Assembly: GCF_000802225.1 (NCBI RefSeq)
Contig: NZ_JTDI01000003.1
Span: 1,178,001-1,242,000 of the forward strand
DNA from: Novosphingobium malaysiense
Lineage (GTDB): Bacteria; Pseudomonadota; Alphaproteobacteria; Sphingomonadales; Sphingomonadaceae
Length of the DNA stretch: 64,000 nt
Reading direction: 5' to 3'
Position numbers and translations under genes: made by a program. The notes under the pieces are model-generated. The model saw only the letters and a program-made list of their open reading frames with translations. It was not told where the DNA came from and did not search any database. Below are positions 1 to 9,762 of this stretch, one piece after another. Position 1 is the first letter of the stretch, and every line of letters starts with the position of its first letter.

Positions 1-80
1 CAATGCCGCTGCACGAACTGCTCGATCGGATCAGGGACGAACCCGGCGATGACGGTGCAGCACACACAGCGGTGGAATAA
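1..80 (+). CDS. 3' end of an unidentified protein (partial)
   Basis: The frame reading through the window edge encodes about 25 C-terminal residues, including MPLHELLDRIRDEP, and ends with TAA at 78-80. It is convergent with the TonB-like gene on the minus strand. The piece is too short to name a family. The stop codon lies inside a perfect 16-bp tandem duplication (66-97), so the second repeat copy is untranslated. That this is a real coding end rather than chance is an inference from its position. Confidence 0.35.
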   Translation, partial: MPLHELLDRIRDEPGDDGAAHTAVE

Positions 81-97
81 AACAGCGGTGGAATAAA
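66..97. repeat. Perfect 16-bp tandem duplication over a stop codon
   Basis: The unit acagcggtggaataaa occurs twice back to back, at 66-81 and 82-97, with no mismatch. The first copy holds the TAA stop of the plus-strand partial gene. It lies between two convergent genes and looks like a replication-slippage duplication. Confidence 0.8.
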
Positions 98-112
98 ATC
101 GCCGGCAAGAGA

Positions 113-865
113 TCAGCCCGAAGCCCTCGCTGTCGTTCCATACTCGATGCGAATGCGCACCCACGCGCCAAGCTGAGGTTTACCATTGAGGCGTGGCGGA
201 ACGACTCGGAATTGCCAGGCGGCATCGAGAACCGCACGCCCGAACCCGGATCCACGCGGCGATTCCCCCAGGATCTGGCAATTATCGACGCGGTAGTGAT
301 CCAGAGTCTGGCAGGCAATCATGCCCCAACCTTCGCTCGGAGCGGTCGCCGGCAGGTAGCCGCCCAACTGGGCATTCGTGGGCTCCCGATACCAGTCCGC
401 ATTGTAAAGGACCGCCCCGCCGGGTCCTTCCCCGGGGCCGTATGTCGCGCCGGAGCCGGCCGCCTCACCGCCCCCGGACCGATTCATGTTGCCGATGTCG
501 GCTGCGGCCATGTCTGCGCTCGACAGCTTCAGGAATGTGAAAGCGGGTTTATCCCGGGCTACCGGTGTCTCGATGGGCGTTTTCGTCTTTGCCACCGCCT
601 GCTCGGGTTCCGGCTGCTTATGCTCTCGCTTTTCAGGCTCTTCGGATTTCTGCTGGGCTTTTTGTCCCGCTTCCGAATCCCTGCCGGCAATATCGAACGT
701 GACCGGGTTCTTGCGGCTCTCCAAATGCGGCTCGACCTGCGACTGATAGATTGCCACCAGCAGGCCAAGCACGATGATGGCCGCGGACAACACCGTGGAA
801 ACCAGACGTTGGCGGGGCGAACCGGGGCGATAGCCCGTAACTGCCCGATCGGGTTGGGAAAGCAT
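113..865 (-). CDS. TonB-like energy transducer protein
   Basis: This 250-residue protein has the TonB architecture: a short cytoplasmic N-terminus, one membrane helix (about residues 23-42, STVLSAAIIVLGLLVAIY), a Pro/Glu/Lys-rich periplasmic spacer (about 60-105) and a C-terminal region (about 185-245) resembling a TonB_C fold, with AVLDAAWQFRVVPPRLNGKP. TonB proteins couple the proton motive force to outer-membrane transport through ExbB/ExbD, which are not in this window. A GTG one codon upstream (868) is an alternative start. It may instead be a TonB-fold protein with another envelope role, because the spacer is short and no receptor gene is adjacent. Confidence 0.65.
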   Translation of the reverse strand: MLSQPDRAVTGYRPGSPRQRLVSTVLSAAIIVLGLLVAIYQSQVEPHLESRKNPVTFDIAGRDSEAGQKAQQKSEEPEKREHKQPEPEQAVAKTKTPIETPVARDKPAFTFLKLSSADMAAADIGNMNRSGGGEAAGSGATYGPGEGPGGAVLYNADWYREPTNAQLGGYLPATAPSEGWGMIACQTLDHYRVDNCQILGESPRGSGFGRAVLDAAWQFRVVPPRLNGKPQLGAWVRIRIEYGTTARASG

Positions 866-947
866 CACTCGGTCGACTATGAGAGCCTGAATTGCACTGC
901 AATTACGCCGATATTGCAGCTTCCGCCATCGGAAACCGCGTAATGCC

Positions 948-1976
948 TCAATAGCGGCGGGCGACGACGAATTCTACCGCCTCGGCCATGGCCGCCCGCG
1001 CCTCCGCGGACGGGAAACCGGCAATGGCATCGATGGCGCGCTGCGCGTAGAGGCGCGCGCGTTCGCGGGTTGCCTCTACGCAGCCGTGGCGGTTGATCAG
1101 TTCGACCGCATAGGCGAGGTCTTCGTCCTCGGTGCGGAAGCCGGCGATCGCATCTTCCCAGAACTTGCGCTCTTCTGCATCGCCGCGCGCGTAAGCGAGG
1201 ATCACCGGCAGGGTCATCTTGCCCTCACGGAAGTCGTCGCCCTTGTCCTTGCCCGATTCGGTCGCTTCCGAATCGTAGTCGATGGCATCGTCGACGAGCT
1301 GGAAAGCAATGCCCAGGTTGCGCCCATAGGCGTCCAGGGCCTGTTCCTCGGCTTCGCTCTTTTCGGCCACAACCGCGGCAATGCGCGTGGCCGCGGCAAA
1401 CAGGGCCGCCGTCTTGGAGCCGATGATCTGGAGGTAGTGCTCTTCACTCGTCTCGATCTTGCGCTGCGCCGTCAGTTGGTCGACCTCGCCCTCGGCGATG
1501 ACCGAACTGGCCTTGGAGAGGATCTTGAGCACCTTGAGACTGCCGTCCTCGACCATGAGCTCGAATGCGCGGGTGAACAGGAAGTCACCCACCAGAACCG
1601 TGGCCGGATTGCCATATACGATGTTGGCAGCCGCCTTGCCGCGGCGCAGGTCCGAACCGTCGACGACATCATCGTGCAACAGCGTAGCGGTGTGGATGAA
1701 TTCCACCGCAGCTGCGAGCTTGTGGTGGCGGGTGCCCTGGTAACCGCACAGTTCGGCGGCGGCGACCGTCAGCATCGGGCGCATGCGCTTGCCGCCTCCC
1801 GAAATCAGATGGCCGGCAAGCGCCGGAATCAGCGGAATCTCGCTCTGCATCCGATCCAGAATAACGGAATTGACGCTGTTCATGCCGGGGGCGGTAAGCG
1901 CCAGCATGGGAGCAAGGGAAGGCTGCTGCCTGCGCGGGCGCAGGGGGACGACATCTGCACTCATCGTCCGGCGCAT
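948..1976 (-). CDS. ispB: Long-chain polyprenyl diphosphate synthase
   Basis: This trans-prenyltransferase (342 aa) condenses isopentenyl diphosphate onto an allylic primer to make the ubiquinone side chain. The first aspartate-rich motif is in LLHDDVVDGSDLRRG (about residues 99-113) and the second in FQLVDDAIDYDSE (about 225-237). Upstream, GGGKRMRP is the usual lysine/arginine pyrophosphate-binding segment. The length fits octaprenyl/decaprenyl synthases. Sphingomonads normally make Q-10, so decaprenyl is the likelier product, but chain length cannot be read from the sequence. An internal ATG (MSADVV, 1964) is an alternative start. It is divergent from the chorismate mutase gene. Confidence 0.9.
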   Translation of the reverse strand: MRRTMSADVVPLRPRRQQPSLAPMLALTAPGMNSVNSVILDRMQSEIPLIPALAGHLISGGGKRMRPMLTVAAAELCGYQGTRHHKLAAAVEFIHTATLLHDDVVDGSDLRRGKAAANIVYGNPATVLVGDFLFTRAFELMVEDGSLKVLKILSKASSVIAEGEVDQLTAQRKIETSEEHYLQIIGSKTAALFAAATRIAAVVAEKSEAEEQALDAYGRNLGIAFQLVDDAIDYDSEATESGKDKGDDFREGKMTLPVILAYARGDAEERKFWEDAIAGFRTEDEDLAYAVELINRHGCVEATRERARLYAQRAIDAIAGFPSAEARAAMAEAVEFVVARRY

Positions 1977-2073
1977 TGGGCGCTGCGCGCGATTAACGCA
2001 AGTGCAAACACCATGAATCGCGCAAACTGTCCGACTGGCAGAGCCCGGAAACCCGTGCTAGCGCAGCCCCACG

Positions 2074-2376
2074 ATGACCCAGGACACAACCGCTCCCGAC
2101 CCCGTTCTCGCCGGTTTCCGCGCGAGCATCGACAATATAGACGCCGCGCTGATCCACATCCTGGCCGAGCGCTTCCGCATTACCAAGGCCGTGGGCGCCT
2201 ACAAGGCGGAGCACAAACTCCCGGCCTCCGATCCCTCCCGCGAGGAACGGCAGATCGCGCGCTTGCGCAAGCTGGCAGAGGAAGCCAACCTCGATCCCGA
2301 TTTCGGGGAAAAGTTCATCCGCTTCGTGATCGACGAGGTCATTCGCCACCACGAAAAGGCCAAGGGCGAAGCCTGA
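2074..2376 (+). CDS. Chorismate mutase, AroQ class, stand-alone
   Basis: This 100-residue protein is the all-helical AroQ type that converts chorismate to prephenate for Phe/Tyr synthesis. Family features visible are FRASIDNIDAALIHILAERF near the N-terminus (the first helix, with the conserved R and D), the K of VGAYKAE, and the SREERQIARLR segment. It is not fused to prephenate dehydratase or dehydrogenase, which is common in alphaproteobacteria. It is divergently oriented to the polyprenyl synthase gene and convergent with the small gene at 2397-2600. Confidence 0.85.
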   Translation: MTQDTTAPDPVLAGFRASIDNIDAALIHILAERFRITKAVGAYKAEHKLPASDPSREERQIARLRKLAEEANLDPDFGEKFIRFVIDEVIRHHEKAKGEA

Positions 2377-2396
2377 CCGGCTCCGCCCGAAGCTTC

Positions 2397-2600
2397 TCAC
2401 TCCTCCACGAAGTCCTGCAACTTCGCCATCAGGTTCTGAATGCGCGTGGCCGCTTCGGTGAAGGTCTGTACGTCGGCCCGGTTGCCGTTGCCGCGGGCTT
2501 CCTTGGCGGATTCGACGTAGCCTTCCATGTCGACCTCGAGCGCATCGACCAGCATTTCGATCTCGTCGGAGGTCAATGAGAGGTTGATGGTCTTGTTCAT
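2397..2600 (-). CDS. Small conserved-looking hypothetical protein (67 aa)
   Basis: The start at MNKTINLSLTSDEIEML is chosen because AAGGAGCATCC, a strong Shine-Dalgarno, lies directly upstream of the ATG (2598-2600). The longer upstream extension has no such site. The protein is acidic and predicted mostly helical, with no membrane segment or catalytic motif. The spacing of hydrophobic residues in its C-terminal half (TEAATRIQNLMAKLQDF) suggests an amphipathic or coiled-coil helix. It sits upstream of the sensor kinase operon end but is transcribed away from it. I do not recognise a family. Confidence 0.6.
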   Translation of the reverse strand: MNKTINLSLTSDEIEMLVDALEVDMEGYVESAKEARGNGNRADVQTFTEAATRIQNLMAKLQDFVEE

Positions 2601-2685
2601 GGATGCTCCTTGAAATTCACAGATGGCGCAGATGAGGACGCGCCCGCCCGGCTGCAACCCGTCGCGTACGGCTTGTCCCCGACCC

Positions 2686-4185
2686 TCAGGCTACTGCGCG
2701 CGGCAGCTTGAGCTTCACCAGCAGGCCGCCAAGGTCCTCGCTTTCGTCCAGTTGCACTCTGCCGCCATAGATTTCGACGACGTCGCGCACAATGGCAAGG
2801 CCAAGTCCGGTTCCCGGCTTTTCGGTGTCCAGTCGGGCGCCACGGTCGAAAATGCGCACCCGGTCAGCCTCGGGAATGCCCATGCCATCATCTTCGACCC
2901 AGATCTCGCAATAGCGCGGATCGTCGCCGGCATCGACCGTGACGAACACGCTGCCGCCGCCGTACTTGGCGGCATTTTCGATCAGGTTGCCGAGTATTTC
3001 TTCGAGATCCTGCTTTTCCAGGGCCACGGACACGTCGTGGTTGCCATCGAGATCGAAGCGGGTCTGCTCATACAGCCTTTCGACCGCCCGCAAGACCGCC
3101 TCTAGACTCGGCCAGACTTCAGCCCGCGACATGCCGGCAGCGCGGCGTCCGACCGCCCGCGCCCGGGCGAGATGGTGGTCCACCTGACGGCGCATGACGG
3201 CAGCCTCGCGGATGACGGTGTCGGAAAGGTTCGGTGCCTTGGCAGTCGCTGCATTCATCAGCACCGTGAGCGGCGTCTTGAGCGCATGGGCGAGATTGCC
3301 GGCATGGGTGCGCGCCTCTTCCGCCTGCCGTTCGGTATGCGCAAGCAACGCGTTGAGTTCGTCGACCAGCGGCTCGACCTCTTGCGGCAGGGGCTCGGTC
3401 ACACGCGCAGCACCGGTCGTACGCAGCTTCTGGATGGCGCGGCGAACATGGCGCAGCGGATAGAGGCCGTACCAGGTCTGCAATCCCGCCATCAGCATCA
3501 AACCCACGCCAAGGGCAACGAAGCTGTAGATCAGGATGGAGCGGATCATCTGGATCTGCTCGTCGAGATCCTTGCGGCTGGCCGCGACCGTGAACATCCA
3601 CCGGGTATCGCTGCCCGGCAGGATGATCGAGCGTTCCATGACCCGCAGCGGCTCGCCGGCGAACTGATCGCTGTCGTAGACGTGCGGCTTGGCATCGAAA
3701 TGGTCTTCGGGGACGTCGAGGCTGCGGTCCCACAGGGAACGCGACGGGAAGTCCTCGTGCCCCTTTCCGCGAATCTGCCAGTAGAGGCCGGAGTTGGGCT
3801 CCAGGAAGCGCTGATCCCCGAGCGGCCGGATGAAGAACACCTCCCCGTCCGGTCCGATTTCCGCCGAACCGATCATGCCGGTGAGCATGTAGCCGAGCTG
3901 CTCGTCGAAATTGCGCGTTACAAGACCGGTGAGCGTATGATCGAGCGCAAGCCCCCCGACCAGCAGCAGGATGGATATCCACCCCGCTGCAACCAGCATC
4001 ATGCGCCGGGCGAGAGACCCGGTATGAGTAGTGCGCGCCGGCTGCGTCCCGCCAGTAGCCTCCGGAGCAGCCGCCGTTTCGGCGGCGCCTCCGGGCGCGC
4101 CGGGCGGCGGATCAGCGACGCGGGGCGTCGGCGGGATCGTCGAGGCTGTAGCCAAGGCCACGGATCGTCGTGATGACGTCGGCAC
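2686..4185 (-). CDS. PhoQ-like sensor histidine kinase
   Basis: This membrane two-component kinase partners the response regulator directly upstream. There are two membrane helices, at about residues 62-85 (LVAAGWISILLLVGGLAL) and 214-234 (ILIYSFVALGVGLMLMAGL), enclosing a periplasmic sensor of about 130 residues, followed by a HAMP-like linker. The H-box is NLAHALKTPLTVL, the N-box NLIENAAKYG, the G1 box DDGMGIPE and the G2 box GTGLGLAIV. The ATG at 4185 overlaps the regulator gene by 74 bp. A later ATG at 4002, immediately before the first helix, is a realistic alternative and would remove an Ala/Pro-rich N-terminus. AHALKTPL is typical of PhoQ-type kinases. Confidence 0.85.
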   Translation of the reverse strand: MPTSSRRSVALATASTIPPTPRVADPPPGAPGGAAETAAAPEATGGTQPARTTHTGSLARRMMLVAAGWISILLLVGGLALDHTLTGLVTRNFDEQLGYMLTGMIGSAEIGPDGEVFFIRPLGDQRFLEPNSGLYWQIRGKGHEDFPSRSLWDRSLDVPEDHFDAKPHVYDSDQFAGEPLRVMERSIILPGSDTRWMFTVAASRKDLDEQIQMIRSILIYSFVALGVGLMLMAGLQTWYGLYPLRHVRRAIQKLRTTGAARVTEPLPQEVEPLVDELNALLAHTERQAEEARTHAGNLAHALKTPLTVLMNAATAKAPNLSDTVIREAAVMRRQVDHHLARARAVGRRAAGMSRAEVWPSLEAVLRAVERLYEQTRFDLDGNHDVSVALEKQDLEEILGNLIENAAKYGGGSVFVTVDAGDDPRYCEIWVEDDGMGIPEADRVRIFDRGARLDTEKPGTGLGLAIVRDVVEIYGGRVQLDESEDLGGLLVKLKLPRAVA

Positions 4186-4789
4186 CCAGCTTCTTGCGGA
4201 TGCGCGTGACGAAGACCTCGATCGTGTTCGAATCGCGGTCGAAATCCTGATCGTAGATATGCTCGATCAGTTCGGTACGGCTGACCACCTTGCCCTTGTG
4301 GTGCATCAGGTAGGACAGCAGCTTGTATTCCTGCGCGGTCAGCTTCACCGGCTCTCCGGCCAGCGTCACGCGGCCCGAGCGGGTGTCCAGCCGTACGTCG
4401 CCGGCGGTCAACTCGCTGGAGGTGTTGCCTGAGGCACGGCGGATAAGCGCGCGCAGGCGGGCGATCAGTTCCTCGGTCTGGAACGGCTTGGCGAGATAGT
4501 CATCGGCCCCGGCATCGAGGCCGGCGACCTTGTCGGACCAGCTATCGCGCGCGGTCAGGACCAGAACCGGGAAATTCCGGCCTTCCTTGCGCCACATGCC
4601 CAGCACGGTCAGCCCGTCGATCTCCGGCAGGCCGAGGTCGAGCACGACAGCATCGTAATCCTCGGTCGAGCCCAGAAAATGGCCGTCCTCGCCATCGGCG
4701 GACAAGTCGACGGCATAGCCGTTTTGCTCCAGCGTGGTCTTGAGCTGGTTGCCCAGTGTGGGTTCATCCTCGACGATCAGGATGCGCAA
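4112..4789 (-). CDS. OmpR/PhoP-family response regulator
   Basis: This 225-residue regulator has an N-terminal receiver domain: acidic pocket E7-D8-E9 (IVEDEPTLG), phospho-acceptor Asp in AVVLDLGLP (about residue 51), Thr in VLVLTAR and Lys in LAKPF. The C-terminal winged helix (about 125-220) carries the OmpR signatures LTAQEYKLLSYLMHHKGKVVS and IRKKLGADVITTIRGLGY (each given as landmarks). It lies between the PepSY gene and the histidine kinase, all on the minus strand, so the three are probably one operon. The target genes are unknown. By family analogy it may respond to Mg2+, acid or envelope stress. Confidence 0.92.
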   Translation of the reverse strand: MRILIVEDEPTLGNQLKTTLEQNGYAVDLSADGEDGHFLGSTEDYDAVVLDLGLPEIDGLTVLGMWRKEGRNFPVLVLTARDSWSDKVAGLDAGADDYLAKPFQTEELIARLRALIRRASGNTSSELTAGDVRLDTRSGRVTLAGEPVKLTAQEYKLLSYLMHHKGKVVSRTELIEHIYDQDFDRDSNTIEVFVTRIRKKLGADVITTIRGLGYSLDDPADAPRR

Positions 4790-4856
4790 TTCAGGTCTCC
4801 CTTCTTGAACCCGCCCGAGATGGGGCCAAAGCCCGGCAGCGTCAAGCGACGCCCCC

Positions 4857-5165
4857 TTAACGGGACTGGCCGATGATGCGGCCGGTGCGCGCGTCCACGT
4901 CCACGAAATAGACTTTCCCGTCCTGAATGAACTTCAAGCGGTAAGCCATTGCAGCCGGGTCGTAATCCGGGCCGAGATACTGCTTGCCCGCCATCCGGGG
5001 CAGCACAATCTTCTCGATCTGGCGAATCGACAGGATGTTGCCCGCCTTGCGCTCCTTGCGCGCCTCGCCCTGTTCGCCACTTTCGGCATGGGCGGGGAGC
5101 GGGAGCGCGGCGACGCCGATCGCCAGCAGCGACAATGCGGAGAGAGGGGCAAGAAGGATCTTCAT
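4857..5165 (-). CDS. Secreted PepSY-domain protein
   Basis: The protein is 102 residues, with a signal peptide (MKILLAPLSALSLLAIG, cleavage after AHA) followed by one PepSY-like module ending in GKVYFVDVDARTGRIIG. PepSY domains are small extracytoplasmic modules often found beside two-component systems or proteases, where they may modulate sensing or proteolysis. The ATG at 5165 is chosen because the signal peptide starts there. It is 67 bp upstream of the response regulator gene in the same direction, so it probably leads the PepSY-regulator-kinase operon and may act on the kinase's periplasmic sensor. That function is inferred from context. Confidence 0.8.
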   Translation of the reverse strand: MKILLAPLSALSLLAIGVAALPLPAHAESGEQGEARKERKAGNILSIRQIEKIVLPRMAGKQYLGPDYDPAAMAYRLKFIQDGKVYFVDVDARTGRIIGQSR

Positions 5166-5299
5166 GACGACTTGGGTGCCTAAGCCCTCGGCATTGAACA
5201 AGCCCTGAATGTGGCCGCAGCTCCGCACAGTCTTTCAGGTGTTGCCGAATTCCCACTCCCGCTTGCCAGCCCCCCGCCGCCGGCTGTAGGGCGCCGCGC

Positions 5300-7096
<1,797 letters not shown>

Positions 7097-7103
7097 CCCT
7101 TCG

Positions 7104-7199
7104 CAAGGTGACACCCGGTTGACACGGTTTACAGTGTCCAGGGGAAGACGTGTCACCTTGGGCCGCATGTGTAACCTTGTGGGCTGAAGTGTCACTTTG
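7104..7199. repeat. Iteron-like array of an 11-bp element
   Basis: The element gtgtcaccttg occurs at 7150-7160, then as gtgtaaccttg at 7169-7179 and gtgtcactttg at 7189-7199. The spacing is 19 and 20 bp, about two helical turns. A perfect inverted copy (caaggtgacac) is at 7104-7114, with a smaller gacac/gtgtc hairpin at 7121-7138 nested between. The array lies between the convergent uup and DUF6456 genes. Regular phasing suggests protein binding, but nothing here shows which protein. Confidence 0.6.
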
Positions 7200-7220
7200 C
7201 ACACGCCAATCCCGAAGCCA

Positions 7221-7293
7221 CCGTTCGTGTCGAGCGAAGTCGAGACACGATAGCATGGGCCCGACGTGTCTCGACTTCGCTCGACACGAACGG
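7221..7293. repeat. Perfect 29-nt inverted repeat (REP/terminator-like)
   Basis: The left arm at 7221-7249 (beginning ccgttcgtgtcgagcgaag) and right arm at 7265-7293 are exact reverse complements, separated by a 15-nt loop. Such palindromes between convergent genes resemble REP-type elements of sphingomonads, and the very stable hairpin could terminate transcription from both sides. No T-tract follows, so intrinsic termination is uncertain. Confidence 0.75.
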
Positions 7294-7319
7294 AAAGGGG
7301 TGTTCGGCAACATGAGCCC

Positions 7320-7793
7320 CTACCCCGGCAGCCGGTAAAAGCCGGCCACCCGGTCCAGCGCCAGCCCCAGCACCAGCTTTCCGCTGCGCACCGGCCAGCC
7401 GAGCGCCTTTTCCGCCGTGGGCACCCCCTCCCCGGCGCAGGCCACGCGCCAAAGAATATCCGAGAGGCCCGGCCCGGCCTCGGCCAAAGCCCCATCGAAC
7501 CGCGCCTTGGCTGCGACCTGCCGCTCGCCCGGCGTCAGATCGGCATCCCTGCCACCCGAAACCCGCACCGGATCCCAGCGCATGGTGACACGCGGGGCAA
7601 GCTGCGCACGTTCCCAGTCGGCGCGCAACTGCTCACCCGCCGCCAGTTGCCGGTCGGTCAGATGCCCCCGCGCATGTAGCCAGGTGAGCGAGGATTCGGC
7701 GAGATTCACGGTCGCGCTGCGGCGCCCCTTTCGCGGCCTGCACCGCGCCGGGCCCTCGCTGGTCAGTTCGCGTTCGACGAGTTCTCGCTTCAT
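7320..7793 (-). CDS. DUF6456-like protein, putative DNA-binding
   Basis: This 157-residue protein starts at MKRELVERELTSEGPA, where a good Shine-Dalgarno (CAGGAGG) precedes the ATG at 7793. It contains a basic N-terminal segment (CRPRKGRRSATVNLAESSL) and a C-terminal helical domain (SDILWRVACAGEGVPTAEKA then LVLGLALDRVAGFY). This layout fits the alphaproteobacterial DUF6456 family, whose C-terminal part looks like a helix-turn-helix. The match is from memory of the family. It is divergent, across 89 bp, from the XRE-type regulator at 7883, suggesting shared control. Confidence 0.6.
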   Translation of the reverse strand: MKRELVERELTSEGPARCRPRKGRRSATVNLAESSLTWLHARGHLTDRQLAAGEQLRADWERAQLAPRVTMRWDPVRVSGGRDADLTPGERQVAAKARFDGALAEAGPGLSDILWRVACAGEGVPTAEKALGWPVRSGKLVLGLALDRVAGFYRLPG

Positions 7794-7882
7794 GGCAGCC
7801 TCCTGAGAGTGGAAAGACGAACTTGCCAGACCGGCCCATCTGTAGGAAAGTTGCAAACCAGATCGGTTAAGGGGGCTACGCC

Positions 7883-8455
7883 ATGATCAACCGCATTCGC
7901 GACATTCGCCGCCAGAAGGGCATGACCCTGGCCGATGTCGCCGCGGCTTGCGATCCGCCAACGACGGCGCAGACGATCGGGCGGCTCGAAACCGGGATGC
8001 GCAATCTGTCGCTGACGTGGATGAACCGGATCGCCGCCGCGCTGCAGGTCGAACCCGAGGTGCTGCTGCGCAGTGAAGATAGCGAGCCGCCCCGGATCGT
8101 CGCGGTACTCGGCGAACGGGGTGCCGAGGCGGCGCGCCAGCAGATCGAACCGCTTCTGCCCAATGCGCTTTCCGCCGATGCCCCTTGGCTGGTGCTGGTG
8201 GTGGAGGCATCCTGCGGCGAATACCGCAGTGGTGATCAGGTCTGGCTGCGGCAACACGAGCCCGCAGAATCGAGCAAGCTGATGAACCGCGACGTGCTTG
8301 CCCCGCGTTCGGGTGGGCGCTTCGCCTTCGGGCGGCTGATCGACCGGGACGAGGACCGTGTCGCGCTCCTGCCTCCGTCCAGCGGGCAGCGGCAGGTCGT
8401 GGTGGAACATCCTGCATGGCTGGCCGTTGCCGAAATGCTTGTCAGGAAGCTGTAA
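7883..8455 (+). CDS. XRE-family transcriptional regulator
   Basis: This 190-residue protein has an N-terminal helix-turn-helix of the Cro/CI type (about residues 4-62): IRDIRRQKGMTLADVAAACD, then TAQTIGRLETG and LSLTWMNRIAAAL. The C-terminal part (about 85-190) has no recognised ligand domain and ends in VVVEHPAWLAVAEMLV. In regulators of this shape the C-terminus often binds a small molecule or mediates dimerisation. It is 25 bp upstream of the GT4 gene in the same direction, so the two may be co-transcribed. Divergence from DUF6456 makes autoregulation of both plausible. Confidence 0.75.
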   Translation: MINRIRDIRRQKGMTLADVAAACDPPTTAQTIGRLETGMRNLSLTWMNRIAAALQVEPEVLLRSEDSEPPRIVAVLGERGAEAARQQIEPLLPNALSADAPWLVLVVEASCGEYRSGDQVWLRQHEPAESSKLMNRDVLAPRSGGRFAFGRLIDRDEDRVALLPPSSGQRQVVVEHPAWLAVAEMLVRKL

Positions 8456-8480
8456 GGCGCGTTAGCAACGTCACCAACCC

Positions 8481-9704
8481 ATGCGGATCCTTTCGATCTC
8501 CACGCTCTTCCCGAATCCGGTGAAGCCTTCGTTCGGCGTTTTCGTCGGGAACCAGATGCGTGCGGTCGTCGCGCGCGACGATGTCGACCTGACGATGATC
8601 AGCCCCATCGGAATACCGCCCTGGCCGTTGTCGCTCCGCAAGGCCTACAAGCGGCTGCGCGATGTGCCCGAGGTAAGCGAAGCTGTGGGCCTCAAGGTCT
8701 ATTATCCACGCTTCACATTGATCCCCAAGATCGGGGGCGATTCGAACCCCGGCCGTATTGCCGATGCCGTGCTGCCGCTGGCGCGCAGGCTCCACGCCGA
8801 AAAGCCGTTCGATCTGGTCGACGCGCAGTTCTTCTTTCCCGATGGGCCGGCCGCGGCGAAGATCGCGCGCGAACTTGGCCTGCCGCTGACGATCAAGTCG
8901 CGCGGCGCGGACATCCACTTCTGGGGGCAGCGCCCCCGTGCGCTGGAACAGATGAAGGACGCCGCGAATCAGGCGGCCGGCCTGCTCGCCGTCAGCCTGG
9001 CCCTGCGCGAAGACATGATCGCGCTCGGCATGCCGGCCGACCGCATCGGCGTGCATTACACCGGCCTCGACCGCGAGAAGTTCCACCCGGTGGAACGCGG
9101 CGCCGCCCGTGCGCTCGTGTCCGCCATGCCCAACCTCGGCATCTGGTCCGAGGGCCCGCTGCTGGTAACGCCCGGCGCGCTGATCCCCCGAAAAGGGCAG
9201 CGGCTGGTGATCGAGGCGCTGAAGCATATCCCCGATGCCCGTCTGGCCTTTGCGGGTGCAGGAGAGGACGCAGCAGCGCTGAAAGTCATGGCCAAGCGCC
9301 TTGGTGTTGCCGATCGCGTTCATTTCCTCGGCCTTGTGGACCACGAAGTGCTGCCGCACCTGCTGTGTGCTGCCGACGTGCTCGTGCTGCCCTCGGCCAG
9401 CGAAGGTCTTGCCAACGTCTGGGTGGAGGGCCTCGCCTGCGGCACGCCCATCGTCATTCCCGACATCGGCGGCGCGCGAGAGATCGTTAAGGACGACAGC
9501 GCAGGCCGGATCGTCCCGCGCACTCCGGAAGGCATAGCCGCCGCCGTTTGCGAACTGCTTGAAAACCCGCCGAGTCAGGAAGAAGTCGCCGAAAACGCCA
9601 GCCGGTTCAGCTGGGGGCTCAACGCCAGCAATATCGTGCACTTCTGGCGCGACGTGCTCGAAGGCAGGCCAATCTCCAGCGACCAGCAACTGATGCAGGC
9701 CTAG
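8481..9704 (+). CDS. GT4-family glycosyltransferase
   Basis: This 407-residue retaining glycosyltransferase has a GT-B fold. The N-terminal domain opens with ILSISTLFPNPVKPSFGVFV, a common start for GT4 enzymes that follow the nascent glycan at the membrane. The C-terminal nucleotide-sugar domain has PGALIPRKGQ, FAGAGED and the E-x7-E motif region in ASEGLANVWVEGLACGTP. It would add a sugar to an exopolysaccharide, LPS or lipid acceptor. No dedicated polysaccharide cluster surrounds it, so the acceptor cannot be stated. It closely follows the XRE regulator gene (25 bp). Confidence 0.85.
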   Translation: MRILSISTLFPNPVKPSFGVFVGNQMRAVVARDDVDLTMISPIGIPPWPLSLRKAYKRLRDVPEVSEAVGLKVYYPRFTLIPKIGGDSNPGRIADAVLPLARRLHAEKPFDLVDAQFFFPDGPAAAKIARELGLPLTIKSRGADIHFWGQRPRALEQMKDAANQAAGLLAVSLALREDMIALGMPADRIGVHYTGLDREKFHPVERGAARALVSAMPNLGIWSEGPLLVTPGALIPRKGQRLVIEALKHIPDARLAFAGAGEDAAALKVMAKRLGVADRVHFLGLVDHEVLPHLLCAADVLVLPSASEGLANVWVEGLACGTPIVIPDIGGAREIVKDDSAGRIVPRTPEGIAAAVCELLENPPSQEEVAENASRFSWGLNASNIVHFWRDVLEGRPISSDQQLMQA

Positions 9705-9762
9705 ACCCTTTTTCAGTCCATTCCGTTCGTGGAGTTTCGGTTCAAATGGGCCTGAGGGCCGG

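Noticed and set aside
1086..2579. 497-codon plus-strand frame opposite the polyprenyl synthase gene
   Set aside because: A long antisense frame of GC-rich DNA with no family motifs. The minus-strand gene has both aspartate-rich motifs.
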